64,000 nucleotides of DNA, from contig NZ_CP090439.1 in NCBI RefSeq assembly GCF_021441885.1, positions 1 to 64,000 on the forward strand, read 5' to 3'. This document shows, one piece after another, positions 54,996-64,000 of this stretch. The notes beneath the pieces are model-generated. The model was given only the letters and a program-made list of their open reading frames with translations. It had not been told where the DNA came from and did no database searches. How positions within the stretch are numbered: position 1 is the stretch's first letter; each line of letters starts with the position of its first letter. Origin of the DNA: Vibrio maritimus (GTDB taxonomy: Bacteria; Pseudomonadota; Gammaproteobacteria; Enterobacterales; Vibrionaceae). The translations under genes were made by a program, and so were the position numbers.

Positions 54996-55838
54996 TTACT
55001 GCTGGCTCATCTTCATTTCTAGAAGCCTACGCTTTTCTGCCTTTGCCATCAACCACCACGCGATAAATGTGGCACAGGAGACAGCGAGTATAGTGAGTGT
55101 TGCCAGCGCGTTGATCTTCGGACTCACCCCTAACCTTACACTGGAGAACACCACCATAGGCAAGGTTGTCGCACTTGGTCCAGACACAAAGCTCGCAATC
55201 ACCAAGTCATCGAGCGACAGGGTAAACGCCAGTAGCCAGCCCGCTAGAATCGCTGGTGCAATAGATGGCAGCGTGATTTGGAAGAAGACCTTCCAAGGTG
55301 GCGCTCCTAAATCCATCGCGGCTTCTTCGATTGATCGGTCGACCTCTTGAAGCCTTGAGCTTACAACTACAGTGACATAAGCCGTACAAAACGTCACGTG
55401 GGCTATCCAGATGGTCATCATGCCACGTTGGCTGAAGATATCGAACACCTGCCCCATCGCGATAAACAGCAGTAGCAGAGACAAGCCGGTAATCACTTCT
55501 GGCATAACCAATGGCGCGGTAATCATAAAGGCGAAGCCCGTCTCGCCTTTGAATTTACCGAATCGGTTAAGGACGAAGGCGGCGATGATGCCAAGAACCA
55601 CCGCAGCACTGGCTGATAAGAACCCGATGATAAGGCTGAGTTTTACACCACCCATTAGCAAGTCATCTTGCAGTAGCTCAGAGTACCATTTGAATGAGAA
55701 ACCTGACCAAACTGTTACCAAGCGGTTTTCGTTAAACGAGTAGATGATCAGAATTAGAATTGGCAGATAAAGGAACGCAAAGCCCGCGCCCAATATCACC
55801 CATTTAAGTTTGCTGTTGTAAACTGGGATGTCGTTCAT
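54996..55838 (-). CDS. potI: Putrescine ABC transporter permease (PotI/SpuH-like)
   Basis: Inner-membrane permease of 280 residues with six hydrophobic helices. The conserved cytoplasmic EAA loop that touches the ATPase is readable (EEAAMDLGAPPWKVFFQITLPSIAPAILAG). The C-terminal part ends with a basic tail (AKAEKRRLLEM). It overlaps the preceding permease by four bases (ATGA). Fourth gene of the importer set. Confidence 0.93.
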   Translation of the reverse strand: MNDIPVYNSKLKWVILGAGFAFLYLPILILIIYSFNENRLVTVWSGFSFKWYSELLQDDLLMGGVKLSLIIGFLSASAAVVLGIIAAFVLNRFGKFKGETGFAFMITAPLVMPEVITGLSLLLLFIAMGQVFDIFSQRGMMTIWIAHVTFCTAYVTVVVSSRLQEVDRSIEEAAMDLGAPPWKVFFQITLPSIAPAILAGWLLAFTLSLDDLVIASFVSGPSATTLPMVVFSSVRLGVSPKINALATLTILAVSCATFIAWWLMAKAEKRRLLEMKMSQQ

Positions 55839-56752
55839 CCTTGAGCCTCCAATTCACGTTTTTGATAGCGGTGGAACCATAGAATTGGCAGCATCAAAAT
55901 GAGCAGCATGACTATGGCGACGGCGGATGCCACAGGCCAGTCTCGGTTGTTGAAGAACTCTTGCCACAACACCTTACCGATTAGAACCGTATCGGGACCA
56001 CCCAATAGTTCTGGGATAACAAACTCACCCACGGCTGGGATAAACACTAACATTGAGCCTGCAATGATACCTGCTCGTGTAAGCGGTACTAGAACCGTAA
56101 ACAGGGTTGTCATTGGCTTAGCACCTAGGTCGCTCGCGGCTTCAAGCAATGAATAATCCACTCGCATAAGAGCGGTATATAGCGGTAGCACCATAAACGG
56201 CAAGTAGGTGTAGATAATGCCAATATAGACTGCAGTATCTGTGTGCAGGATTTGTAATGGCTCATCGATAACGCCAGACATCATCAGCACGTTATTAAGC
56301 AGTCCATTGTTTTTAAGGATACCGATCCATGCATAGACTCGAATCAAGAAACTGGTCCACGATGGCAGAATAATCAGCATCAAAAGGACGTTTCGAGTAC
56401 TTGGTGAAGAGTGAACAATCGCCCAAGCAATCGGAAAGCCAATAATTAAACACAGTACCGTCGAGATAAAGGCGATGCGAATCGATTGAATGTAAGACGA
56501 CGCGTAAAGGTCATCTTCAATCAGGTACTGGTAGTTGCCTACATTGAGCAGCAGTTGCAACTGTTGCTCCGCATAGCTCAACAGCTCTGAATACGGTGGA
56601 ATCGAAATCTGTGCTTCTGCAAAACTGATCTTAAACACGATAAGAAAAGGCAGCAGGAAGAACAGTAGGAGCCATCCGTACGGCACGGCAAGTAGCAGAC
56701 ACTTAGGTGTCGGTACCACGCTCCAAATATTAAGTTTGGCTGGTTTCTTCAT
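55835..56752 (-). CDS. potH: Putrescine ABC transporter permease (PotH/SpuG-like)
   Basis: Inner-membrane permease of 305 residues. Six hydrophobic helices and an EAA loop (LEAASDLGAKPMTTLFTVLVPLTRAGIIAG) are present. The start used is ATG 56750-56752, which overlaps the ATPase stop by four bases (ATGA); an in-frame ATG at 56809 would overlap more. Third gene of the importer set. ISFAEAQISIPPYS in the first loop is typical of PotH. Confidence 0.93.
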   Translation of the reverse strand: MKKPAKLNIWSVVPTPKCLLLAVPYGWLLLFFLLPFLIVFKISFAEAQISIPPYSELLSYAEQQLQLLLNVGNYQYLIEDDLYASSYIQSIRIAFISTVLCLIIGFPIAWAIVHSSPSTRNVLLMLIILPSWTSFLIRVYAWIGILKNNGLLNNVLMMSGVIDEPLQILHTDTAVYIGIIYTYLPFMVLPLYTALMRVDYSLLEAASDLGAKPMTTLFTVLVPLTRAGIIAGSMLVFIPAVGEFVIPELLGGPDTVLIGKVLWQEFFNNRDWPVASAVAIVMLLILMLPILWFHRYQKRELEAQG

Positions 56753-57891
56753 ATCTTGAGTACCACACAACTTTCCTTGTCCCAGCAAAGATTGACTCTT
56801 TGCTCCCATGTAGGCATTCCTTTCCTAACACGACTGGTATTTTGCAGTGTTGCGGTGACCAGTTTTCCTGAGTCGAGCCTTACGTGATAGATCGACTGAT
56901 TACCCATATAGGCTATGTCTTCGACGAGTCCACTACAATGATTCGGCGACGGATTCATATGATCGCACAATGTGATTTTCTCCGGTCTCACAGCAATCGA
57001 CACGGGGATACCCGGCGCGCCAGAGATACCGTGGCTGATAGAGATAGGATTGCTCATATCTGGTGTGCGAACAGTTGAATGGTCAGCTTCGTTAGTTTCA
57101 AGCACACCTTCAAAGATGTTGACCGAGCCGATAAACTTGGCCGCAAATTTGGAGTTCGGGTGCTCGTAAATCGACTCTGGCGAGCCAATCTGTACAAACT
57201 GCCCTTTATTCATAATGGCGATGCGAGTTGCCATGGTCATGGCTTCTTCTTGGTCGTGGGTAACCATCACACAAGTCACGCCGACGCTTTCTAAAATATC
57301 GACCACCTCGAGTTGCATCTTTTCTCTAAGGTTTTTATCTAGCGCACCCATTGGCTCATCAAGCAGCAGCAGTTTTGGTTTTTTAGCTAAGCTTCTCGCC
57401 AGCGCGACACGCTGTCTTTGTCCGCCAGATAGTTGATGCGGTTTACGCTTGGCGAAATCGGTCATTCGTACCAGCTCGAGCATGTGCTTCACCGTCGCGT
57501 CGATCTCTTTGCTTGGCATGCCGTCTTGTTTGAGACCAAAGGCGATGTTCTTCTCCACCGTCATGTGTGGGAACAGCGCGTACGACTGGAACATCATGTT
57601 CACAGGTCGTTTGTAAGGCGGAATGTCTGCCAAATCTTCGCCATCAAGAATGATTTGACCTGCAGTTGGTTGTTCGAAACCTGCAAGCATGCGCAGTAGT
57701 GTTGATTTACCGCAGCCAGAAGCGCCTAACAGCGCGAATAGCTCGCCTTGATTGATGGTGAGATCAATGTTGTCCACGGCGACGTGACCATCGAAATCCT
57801 TAGTCAGACCTCGAATTTCTAGAAGTGGTTTCGGTGGCACTGGGGCAACGTGTTGATGGTTGAGCTCTGTATCGAGTGACATCACTGTCAT
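56749..57891 (-). CDS. potG: Putrescine ABC transporter ATPase (PotG/SpuF-like)
   Basis: ATP-binding subunit of 380 residues. Walker A GASGCGKSTLLR, Q-loop FQSYALFPHM, signature QLSGGQRQRVALARSL, Walker B LLLLDEPMGALD and the switch His (VTHDQEEAM) are all intact. A C-terminal TOBE-type domain follows (PVSIAVRPEKITLCD). The start is ATG 57889-57891 with GGAG upstream. A stable hairpin separates it from the binding-protein gene. Confidence 0.95.
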   Translation of the reverse strand: MTVMSLDTELNHQHVAPVPPKPLLEIRGLTKDFDGHVAVDNIDLTINQGELFALLGASGCGKSTLLRMLAGFEQPTAGQIILDGEDLADIPPYKRPVNMMFQSYALFPHMTVEKNIAFGLKQDGMPSKEIDATVKHMLELVRMTDFAKRKPHQLSGGQRQRVALARSLAKKPKLLLLDEPMGALDKNLREKMQLEVVDILESVGVTCVMVTHDQEEAMTMATRIAIMNKGQFVQIGSPESIYEHPNSKFAAKFIGSVNIFEGVLETNEADHSTVRTPDMSNPISISHGISGAPGIPVSIAVRPEKITLCDHMNPSPNHCSGLVEDIAYMGNQSIYHVRLDSGKLVTATLQNTSRVRKGMPTWEQRVNLCWDKESCVVLKI

Positions 57892-57911
57892 GGTAGTCTC
57901 CAAGCAAACGC

Positions 57912-57932
57912 GGCGACCCAAGTTGGGTCGCC
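57912..57932 (-). repeat. Stem-loop between potF and potG
   Basis: GGCGACCCA and TGGGTCGCC form a perfect nine-base stem with a three-base loop and no T-run after it. It lies 13 bases after the binding-protein stop. Such a structure usually stabilises the 3' end of the binding-protein mRNA so that it is made in excess over the membrane subunits. Confidence 0.75.
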
Positions 57933-57944
57933 AAATAGTACTAA

Positions 57945-59054
57945 TCAGTTTTTAAGGAAGTCGGTCCAAGCGCGAGTCATGGCACGAGATGTTTTGTGTG
58001 GCAACATCTTCGAGCTATATAGCTTCGCTTGCGCTTCTTCTGTTGGGTAGATTCCTGGATCTTCAAGAATCTCTGCGTCGATAAACTCACGCGATGGTGG
58101 GTTCGGGTTCGCATACCAAACGTAGTTACTGATCTCAGCAATCACTTCCGGACGAAGTAGATAGTTAATAAACAGGTGAGCATTCTCTGGGTGCTTCGCC
58201 TCTTTTGGAATCGCCATTAGGTCGAACCAAGCGAGTGCACCCTCTTTCGGAATTGAGTACGCGACTTCTACACCATTGTCTGCTTCAGCGGCGCGATCTG
58301 CCGCTTGAAGGACGTCACCAGACCAACCGATCGCGACACAGATATCACCGTTTGCTAGGTCATTGATGTACTGTGATGAGTGGAAGTAAGTCACGTATGG
58401 ACGAACTTGTTTAAGCAGCTCCAAAGCGTCTTTCTTGTAGTCGTTTGGATTGGTACTGTTTGGATCTTTGCCGATATAGTTGAGCGCAGCCGCCATGATT
58501 TCGGTTGGCGCATTCAAGAAGCCCACACCACACTTGTTGAGTTTTTCCATGTTCTCTGGCTTGAACACAAGGTCCCAGCTGTCGACAGGTGCATCTTCTC
58601 CAAGTACTGCTTTCACTTTCTCAACGTTGTAACCAATACCCGTCGTACCCCATAGGTAAGGGACTGAGTAGTCGTTACCTGGGTCTACAGTGTCTGCAAG
58701 AATACCCATCAGTTTCGGATCAAGGTTCTTGTAGTTGGTCAGCTTAGACTTATCGAGCTTTTGGAAAGCCCCCGCTTTCGCCTGACGACCTAAGAAGTCG
58801 TTACTCGGTACAACTAGGTCAAAGCCTGTATTGCCCGATAAGATCTTCGCCTCTAACACTTCGTTTGAATCGAATACGTCATACACGACTTTGATGCCGG
58901 TTTCCGCTTCAAACTTCGCAATGGTGTCTTCCGCGATGTAGTCTGACCAATTGTAAATGTTGAGCACTTTTTCCTCAGCAGCAAAAGATGTCATTGAGGT
59001 AAGCCCCATTGTCATCCCTAACGCTACACCAAAGTATGCTTTTGCTTTCTCCAT
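57945..59054 (-). CDS. potF: Putrescine-binding periplasmic protein (PotF/SpuD-like)
   Basis: Periplasmic binding protein of 369 residues. Signal peptide ends near TSFAAEE. The N-terminal lobe begins LNIYNWSDYIAEDTIAKFEAETGI; ligand-site stretches include SNEVLEAKILSG, LVVPSNDF, LWGTTGIGYN and CVAIGWSGDVLQA, the Trp and Asp of which line polyamine pockets in PotF and SpuD. The C-terminus ends RAWTDFLKN. GGAG precedes the ATG. Ligand preference between putrescine and spermidine cannot be settled by eye. Confidence 0.95.
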   Translation of the reverse strand: MEKAKAYFGVALGMTMGLTSMTSFAAEEKVLNIYNWSDYIAEDTIAKFEAETGIKVVYDVFDSNEVLEAKILSGNTGFDLVVPSNDFLGRQAKAGAFQKLDKSKLTNYKNLDPKLMGILADTVDPGNDYSVPYLWGTTGIGYNVEKVKAVLGEDAPVDSWDLVFKPENMEKLNKCGVGFLNAPTEIMAAALNYIGKDPNSTNPNDYKKDALELLKQVRPYVTYFHSSQYINDLANGDICVAIGWSGDVLQAADRAAEADNGVEVAYSIPKEGALAWFDLMAIPKEAKHPENAHLFINYLLRPEVIAEISNYVWYANPNPPSREFIDAEILEDPGIYPTEEAQAKLYSSKMLPHKTSRAMTRAWTDFLKN

Positions 59055-59128
59055 TTGGATCTCCGTTTCCTGTTTGCTCTTTGGTTAATACCTTTGTTGT
59101 GTTTTTCTGGTATTGGGTGTCTCGTCGG

Positions 59129-60493
59129 CTACTGCGAAACGTCGGCGAGTGTTTTATCGAGTGCGAGTTTTGCTTTTTCGATGAACTCATCGATCTCGTC
59201 TCGGGTGATAATGAGCGGTGGCGAACAAATCATGGTGTCCCCTACCGCTCGAAGAACGACACCTGAGTTAAAGCAATGCTCGCGACAACGCGTACCTACA
59301 TCGAGGTCTTTGTGGTATCGCTCATGAGTCTGTTTGTCTTTGACCAGTTCAATCGCACCAACCAGACCTTTACTTCTTGCTTCACCGACCATTGGGTGCT
59401 CTAAAAGCTCACTCCAACGTGAAGCAAAGTAAGGGGCGGTATCTTCGCGAACTTGGTTGATGATATTGCGGTTCTGCATCTCCTTGATATTGGCGATGGC
59501 AACTGCACAGGCCGCTGGGTGACCTGAGTAGGTAAACCCGTGCGCAAACTCAGTGTCTGCATCTGTCAGCACCTTAGCAACGTGGTCGCGAACCATCACA
59601 CCACCAAGTGGCAAATAGCCCGAGGTAATGCCTTTTGCCATACACATTAGGTCTGGTTTGATGTTGTAGGTTTGGCTAGCAAACCATTCGCCTGTTCGTC
59701 CGAAGCCACAGATCACTTCATCAGCAATCAAAAGAATTTCGTATTTGTCACAGATGCGTTGAATTTCGGGCCAGTAGCTGTCTGGCGGGATAATTACACC
59801 ACCAGCGCCTTGGATAGGCTCAGCGATAAACGCAGCGACATTCTCTTCACCAAGTTCAAGGATCTTCGCTTCAAGCTGACGTGCGCGTTCCAAGCCAAAC
59901 TCATTCGCATCCATACCCTGACCTTCACCGAAGTGATATGGTTGGTCGATATGAGTAATGTTTGGCAATGGCAAACCACCTTGCGCATGCATAAACGCCA
60001 TGCCACCCAAGCTTGCGCCCGCCATAGTACTGCCGTGGTAGGCATTCTTACGGCTAATGATGGTTTGTTTGTTTGGCTTACCTAGGCTTGTCCAGTAATG
60101 ACGAACCATGCGAACCACAGTGTCGTTACACTCAGAGCCCGACCCAGTAAAGAACACATGGTTCATGCCCTCAGGAGCTACTTCAGCAAGCAGCGTCGAA
60201 AGCTCAACAGCAGGTGGATGCGTAGTCTGGAAAAACAGATTGTAATAAGGCAACTCCTTTAGCTGGTTAGTCGCCGCTTCAATAAGAGGCTCACAATTGT
60301 AGCCCATATTCACGCACCAAAGACCCGCCATTCCATCTAAGATTTTATTATCGTGCTCATCATAGATGTAGATGCCTTCTGCACGAGTAATCACACGTGA
60401 GCCTTTGTCGTTTAGTGCTTTGAAGTTAGTAAATGGATGGAGACAGTGTGCGCTGTCTTGCTCTATCCATTTTGATCCGTTTTGTACTGACAT
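59129..60493 (-). CDS. spuC: Putrescine aminotransferase (SpuC-like)
   Basis: Class III PLP aminotransferase of 454 residues that transfers the amino group of putrescine, in Pseudomonas SpuC to pyruvate. The PLP lysine lies in LMCMAKGITSGYLPLGGV; other family parts are FFTGSGSECNDTVVRMVRHY, YHGSTMAGASLGG, EPIQGAGGVIIPP and ADEVICGFGRTG. It follows the glutamine-synthetase-like gene and precedes potF in one operon. It offers a gamma-glutamyl-independent route next to the glutamylation genes. Confidence 0.9.
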   Translation of the reverse strand: MSVQNGSKWIEQDSAHCLHPFTNFKALNDKGSRVITRAEGIYIYDEHDNKILDGMAGLWCVNMGYNCEPLIEAATNQLKELPYYNLFFQTTHPPAVELSTLLAEVAPEGMNHVFFTGSGSECNDTVVRMVRHYWTSLGKPNKQTIISRKNAYHGSTMAGASLGGMAFMHAQGGLPLPNITHIDQPYHFGEGQGMDANEFGLERARQLEAKILELGEENVAAFIAEPIQGAGGVIIPPDSYWPEIQRICDKYEILLIADEVICGFGRTGEWFASQTYNIKPDLMCMAKGITSGYLPLGGVMVRDHVAKVLTDADTEFAHGFTYSGHPAACAVAIANIKEMQNRNIINQVREDTAPYFASRWSELLEHPMVGEARSKGLVGAIELVKDKQTHERYHKDLDVGTRCREHCFNSGVVLRAVGDTMICSPPLIITRDEIDEFIEKAKLALDKTLADVSQ

Positions 60494-60551
60494 AAATTAA
60501 TTTCCATTTCCTGCTGTTTAATTGATGCTCTTTTCGATAGCGTTGCCTTAG

Positions 60552-61883
60552 TTACACGTTTAAAAGTAAGAATTCTCGCTCCCAAGAACTGATGACTTGG
60601 AAGAAGGTTTTGTACTCCTTGCGTTTGATTGCCACATAAGCCGATACAAATCGATCGCCTAGGATTTCGCGTAATTCATCGCTGTTCTCTAGCAGAACCA
60701 ATGCATCCTCTAGATTATGAGGAAGCGAGTATGGTTCAGTCGTCATGTCGCCTGTGCTCTTCTCCGTTGGCGTGAGTTTTTCTTTCATGCCAAGGTAGCC
60801 ACACGCTAAGGTCAAAGCCATCGCCAGATATGGGTTAGCATCTGCGCCCGCGTAGCGGTTTTCTAAACGTCTTGAATCGCGGTCAGATACTGGAACACGA
60901 AGACCAACAGTGCGGTTGTCTTCACCCCAAGCGACGTTAGTTGGCGCTGAATCACCAAACACCAAACGGCGGTACGAGTTCACGTTTGGAGCAAAGAACG
61001 CGATCGCTGCTGGCGTGTATTTCTGCATGCCACCGATGTAGTTCATGAACAGTTCGCTGTTTGAGCCATCTTCGTTGGCGAATAGGTTTTTACCTTTGTC
61101 ATCAACTAGGCTTTGGTGAATGTGCATGGCACTGCCGGGCTCATCTTCCATCGGTTTTGCCATAAAGGTCGCGTACACATCGTGTCGTAGCGCTGCTTCA
61201 CGTACCGTGCGTTTGAATAGGAAAACCTGGTCTGCTCGGTCTAGTGGCTCGCCGTGGTCAAAATTAAGCTCCATCTGGGCTGCGCCAGACTCATGGACTA
61301 GAGTGTCTACATCCAAACCCTGCGCTTCGCAGTAGTCGTACATGTCTTCGAAAATAGGATCGAACTCGTTAACCGCATCGATACTGAATGACTGTCTTGC
61401 TGTTTCTGGGCGACCATTGCGACCAATTGGTGGCTCAAGTGGGTAGTCCCAATCAAGGTTTTTCTGAACGAGGAAAAACTCCAGCTCTGGCGCGACAACT
61501 GGGTGCCAGCCTTCTTTCTCGTAAAGACTCAACACACGGCGTAACACAGCACGTGGTGAGATATCGACTGGGTTACCCTCTACGGTGTAGCAGTCGTGGA
61601 TCACTTGCGCCGTGGGCTCTTTGGTCCAAGGTACAAATCGAATTGTGTTTTGGTCGGGCTCCAGAGTCATGTCCTTCTCGGTCAGGTCGATCATACTTTC
61701 ATCGTCTGGCCAATCGCCGGTCACGGTCTGGAAAAAAACCACTTCGGGAAGACGCATGCCCCCTTCTCGAAGGAATTTTTTCGCTGGCATAATTTTGCCT
61801 CGAGCGTTGCCCGTGATATCCGGGATCAAACACTCAACTTCAGTAATACGGTTCTCTTCTATCCATTTCCTAATCGTTTCCAT
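60552..61883 (-). CDS. spuB: Glutamylpolyamine synthetase (SpuB/PuuA-like)
   Basis: Glutamine-synthetase-family enzyme of 443 residues that ligates glutamate to a polyamine. Family signatures: VECLIPDITGNARGKIMPAKKF near the start, APELEFFLVQ, HESGAAQMELNF, SAMHIHQSL, and the C-terminal NPYLAMALTLACGYLG. AAGAAGGA lies just before the ATG. First gene of the leftward operon. A second family member runs divergently from the same intergenic region, so the two may differ in substrate. Confidence 0.9.
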   Translation of the reverse strand: METIRKWIEENRITEVECLIPDITGNARGKIMPAKKFLREGGMRLPEVVFFQTVTGDWPDDESMIDLTEKDMTLEPDQNTIRFVPWTKEPTAQVIHDCYTVEGNPVDISPRAVLRRVLSLYEKEGWHPVVAPELEFFLVQKNLDWDYPLEPPIGRNGRPETARQSFSIDAVNEFDPIFEDMYDYCEAQGLDVDTLVHESGAAQMELNFDHGEPLDRADQVFLFKRTVREAALRHDVYATFMAKPMEDEPGSAMHIHQSLVDDKGKNLFANEDGSNSELFMNYIGGMQKYTPAAIAFFAPNVNSYRRLVFGDSAPTNVAWGEDNRTVGLRVPVSDRDSRRLENRYAGADANPYLAMALTLACGYLGMKEKLTPTEKSTGDMTTEPYSLPHNLEDALVLLENSDELREILGDRFVSAYVAIKRKEYKTFFQVISSWEREFLLLNV

Positions 61884-62135
61884 AAATCCTTCTTTTCGTT
61901 ACTCGCTCAACGAATTTATCAATAAGCTCCCATTTAGCATTGGCACCGACCTGTATAAATGTCAAACAAAGATGTTAATTATTTTGCAACTTTTGAGATG
62001 ACGATTAACATTTTAGATACATTAGTGTTGTGTTTTACTGAACATTGTGTCTATGGTTAAAAAGCAGCCAACAAGGTTGAGCTCAATTTAGGGCTTGATA
62101 TATAAGGAATCGTTGGGAAAAGTGGAGGAGCCACA
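61884..62135. promoter_or_regulatory. Divergent promoter region of the polyamine cluster
   Basis: Controls both halves of the cluster. It contains ATGTTAAT at 61972-61979 and the inverted copy ATTAACAT at 62004-62011, centre to centre 32 bases (about three helical turns). TGAACATTGTG at 62039-62049 resembles part of the E. coli PuuR site. The regulator encoded at the end of the leftward operon is the natural candidate to bind here. Confidence 0.6.
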
Positions 62136-63530
62136 GTGGGAACGAGTCAACTTGCGAGTAGCGCAGACAACATCGAACCAATTCAACTTGGTCACGAAAA
62201 GCTTACAATTGAACGATTTATTGAACAGCATCCAGACGTCACCAGCTTGGATTTGATCCTGTTCGATATGAACGGTGTTGTTCGTGGCAAGCGTGTCCCC
62301 ATCACCCAACTCAACAAAGTTTTGGAACAAGGTATTTGTCTACCCGCTTCGGTATTCGCCCTGGATATTTGTGGCGAGACGGTAGAAGAAACCGGACTGG
62401 GTTTTGAAAAAGGCGACGGTGATAGGATCTGCCGAATGGTGGCAAGCTCACTCACTACCACGCCGTGGCAAGAGAACAGCGCGCAAGCGATTGTGACTAT
62501 GTTTGAACCAACCTCAAATCAACCATTTTTTGCCGATCCAAGACACGTACTCGAAGTTCAGCTAGAAAAATTTGCCAGTAAAGGACTCAAACCTTGCATC
62601 GCAGTTGAGCTTGAGTTCTATCTACAAGACCTTGAACCCGACGAAGCAGGCAACCCACAACCACCATTGATGCCAATCAGTGGTGAACGCATGACACAAA
62701 CTCAAGTCTATTCCCTAGAAGAGCTCGACGAGTTCAAAGCCTTCCTCGATGAGATCATCAGCGCCTGTGAAGAGCAAAATATCCCAGCTGAGAACATCAC
62801 AGCCGAATATGCCCCTGGGCAGTTCGAGGTTAACCTAAAGCATACTGATGATGTTCTACTCGCTTGTGACCAAGCCATGCTGTTAAAGCGCGTGGTTCGA
62901 GCGGTCGCCAAAAAACACGGCTTCTACGCCAACTTTATGGCCAAACCTTACACCGAATACGCAGGCAACGGCTGTCACGTGCATATCAGTTTGCGAGATG
63001 AAACAGGAACCAATGTCTTTGGTGAAGATGAGAGCGTTCTTCTCAATGCGATTGCGGGCGTACTAGCACACCTTGAAGATAGTATGGCGATCTTCGCGCC
63101 TAACGCTAACTCTTATCGAAGGCTACAGCCTAATATGTTCGTGCCGTTGCACGCGACTTGGGGCTGGGATAATCGAACCGTAGCGGTTCGAGTACCTGCA
63201 AGTGGTCAATCAGACAAACGTATCGAGCATCGACTCTCTGGTGCCGACGTAAACCCCTACCTCACTGTCGCAGTGTTGCTCGCGTCTATTCTCGACGGCA
63301 TCGAAAACAAACTCACTCCACCAGAGCCAATTGAAGGCGATGCAACATTGCTCGAGCTCCCAATGCTGCCTATCTCTTGGGATATGTCACTGCATGAGTT
63401 TGCCAACAGCCAGTTTATGAAACGTAGCTTTGGTGAGGAGTTCTGTAAGGTTTACCTCGCAAACAAAAAACATGAGCAAGCTCGCTTCTCGGCGCAAGTC
63501 TCGCCATTAGAATATCAGTGGTACAAGTAA
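62136..63530 (+). CDS. puuA: Gamma-glutamylputrescine synthetase (PuuA/SpuI-like)
   Basis: Glutamine-synthetase-family enzyme of 464 residues that joins glutamate to putrescine using ATP. Signatures: LDLILFDMNGVVRGKRVPI, AVELEFYLQD, ENITAEYAPGQFEVNL, NGCHVHISLRD and SGADVNPYLTVAVLLAS. The start is a GTG at 62136 with a strong GGAGGAG upstream. It is followed after 14 bases by the puuB-like oxidase, so glutamylation and oxidation are coupled in one operon. Residue identity to the leftward paralogue looks limited. Confidence 0.92.
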   Translation: MGTSQLASSADNIEPIQLGHEKLTIERFIEQHPDVTSLDLILFDMNGVVRGKRVPITQLNKVLEQGICLPASVFALDICGETVEETGLGFEKGDGDRICRMVASSLTTTPWQENSAQAIVTMFEPTSNQPFFADPRHVLEVQLEKFASKGLKPCIAVELEFYLQDLEPDEAGNPQPPLMPISGERMTQTQVYSLEELDEFKAFLDEIISACEEQNIPAENITAEYAPGQFEVNLKHTDDVLLACDQAMLLKRVVRAVAKKHGFYANFMAKPYTEYAGNGCHVHISLRDETGTNVFGEDESVLLNAIAGVLAHLEDSMAIFAPNANSYRRLQPNMFVPLHATWGWDNRTVAVRVPASGQSDKRIEHRLSGADVNPYLTVAVLLASILDGIENKLTPPEPIEGDATLLELPMLPISWDMSLHEFANSQFMKRSFGEEFCKVYLANKKHEQARFSAQVSPLEYQWYK

Positions 63531-63544
63531 AGTAAGGATACAAA

Positions 63545-64000
63545 ATGAAAGTGAAGCACACAGACTCTTATTACGCGGCATCGCGAAATCAGCAATTCGA
63601 TTTTCCTAAACTGATGGGAGATCATGTTGCCGACGTCTGTGTTATTGGCTCCGGCATCACCGGAGCCACCGCCGCACTCGAACTTGCCAACAAAGGCTTT
63701 AAAGTAATTGTCCTTGAAGCCAATCGTGTTGGCTGGGGCGCTTCTGGAAGAAGTGGTGGTCAAGCCATCTTTGGTTGGGCATCCGAGCAAGACACCTTAG
63801 AAAAGCTGGTCGGCAAATCCGATGCAAGAAAGCTCTGGGACATTTCCGTTGAAGCGTTAGCGCTGACCAAATCCAACATCAACAAGTACAACATTGATTG
63901 TGATTGGCGAGATGGCATGGTGCATGTCGGTGTTAAGCCTCGCCACGATAAAGAGCTTAAAGCTTGGTATGACGATCTCACCGAAAACTACGGCTATGAA
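63545..64000 (+). CDS. puuB: Gamma-glutamylputrescine oxidase (PuuB-like), partial
   Basis: FAD-dependent oxidase; the first 152 codons are inside the window. The dinucleotide-binding motif VCVIGSGITGATAALELA is followed by VIVLEANRVGWGASGRSGGQ, typical of PuuB and other DAO-type oxidases. AAGGA lies nine bases before the ATG. The product would be gamma-glutamyl-aminobutyraldehyde, the next step after PuuA. The remainder, including the substrate domain, lies beyond the right edge. Confidence 0.9.
   Translation, partial: MKVKHTDSYYAASRNQQFDFPKLMGDHVADVCVIGSGITGATAALELANKGFKVIVLEANRVGWGASGRSGGQAIFGWASEQDTLEKLVGKSDARKLWDISVEALALTKSNINKYNIDCDWRDGMVHVGVKPRHDKELKAWYDDLTENYGYE

Overview
The window reads as a chromosomal segment of a marine gammaproteobacterium, most likely a Vibrio. 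The reasons are the protein families and their neighbourhoods, moderate GC, and about 120-bp attC repeats of the kind found in Vibrio chromosomal integrons. All assignments come from reading the sequence; no database search was possible.

Left part (1-23 kb) is mostly core and metabolic. It holds a partial di-haem cytochrome c peroxidase with a perfect FNR-type box in its upstream region, a glycine-zipper protein, a LysR regulator and an OmpA porin. Next come an O-acetylhomoserine sulfhydrylase and an ADP-ribosylglycohydrolase-like protein. A minus-strand operon follows: sbcD, sbcC, an ac4C amidohydrolase (YqfB) and a DUF523 protein. After it lie a two-component pair, an RND efflux adaptor and pump, an MscS channel and peptidase T. 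A TerC/Alx gene has a yybP-ykoY-like leader with a readable ribosome-site switch. A 30-codon gene with its own Shine-Dalgarno and terminator sits just upstream.

Middle (23-46 kb). A MalS-like periplasmic alpha-amylase has MalT-box sequences in its upstream region. A large minus-strand locus (25.6-41.3 kb) encodes a 3094-residue RTX adhesin and its type I secretion system (ABC transporter, HlyD adaptor, TolC channel). The same tightly packed operon carries an OmpA-type lipoprotein and a PstS-like binding protein. A DUF808 membrane protein and an orphan PhnD-like binding protein follow on the other strand. A PRPP-synthetase-like gene and a dihydroorotate-dehydrogenase-like gene then diverge from a shared region with a PurR-type operator.

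Accessory island (about 46-53 kb). At least five attC sites, all in one orientation, separate minus-strand cassette genes with no integron integrase in the window (a CALIN). The cassette genes encode a PD-(D/E)XK nuclease-like protein, an unknown 192-residue protein, a PIN-domain protein, a single-span membrane protein and a HAD phosphatase. The upstream edge is cut by a truncated IS110/IS1111-type transposase lying against an attC remnant.

Right part (53-64 kb). After a nitrobindin-like secreted protein comes a polyamine-use cluster resembling Pseudomonas spu and E. coli puu: two glutamylpolyamine synthetases, an aminotransferase, a putrescine ABC importer (PotFGHI), a PuuR regulator and the start of a PuuB oxidase. 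The two halves diverge from a region with an inverted repeat spaced by about three helical turns.
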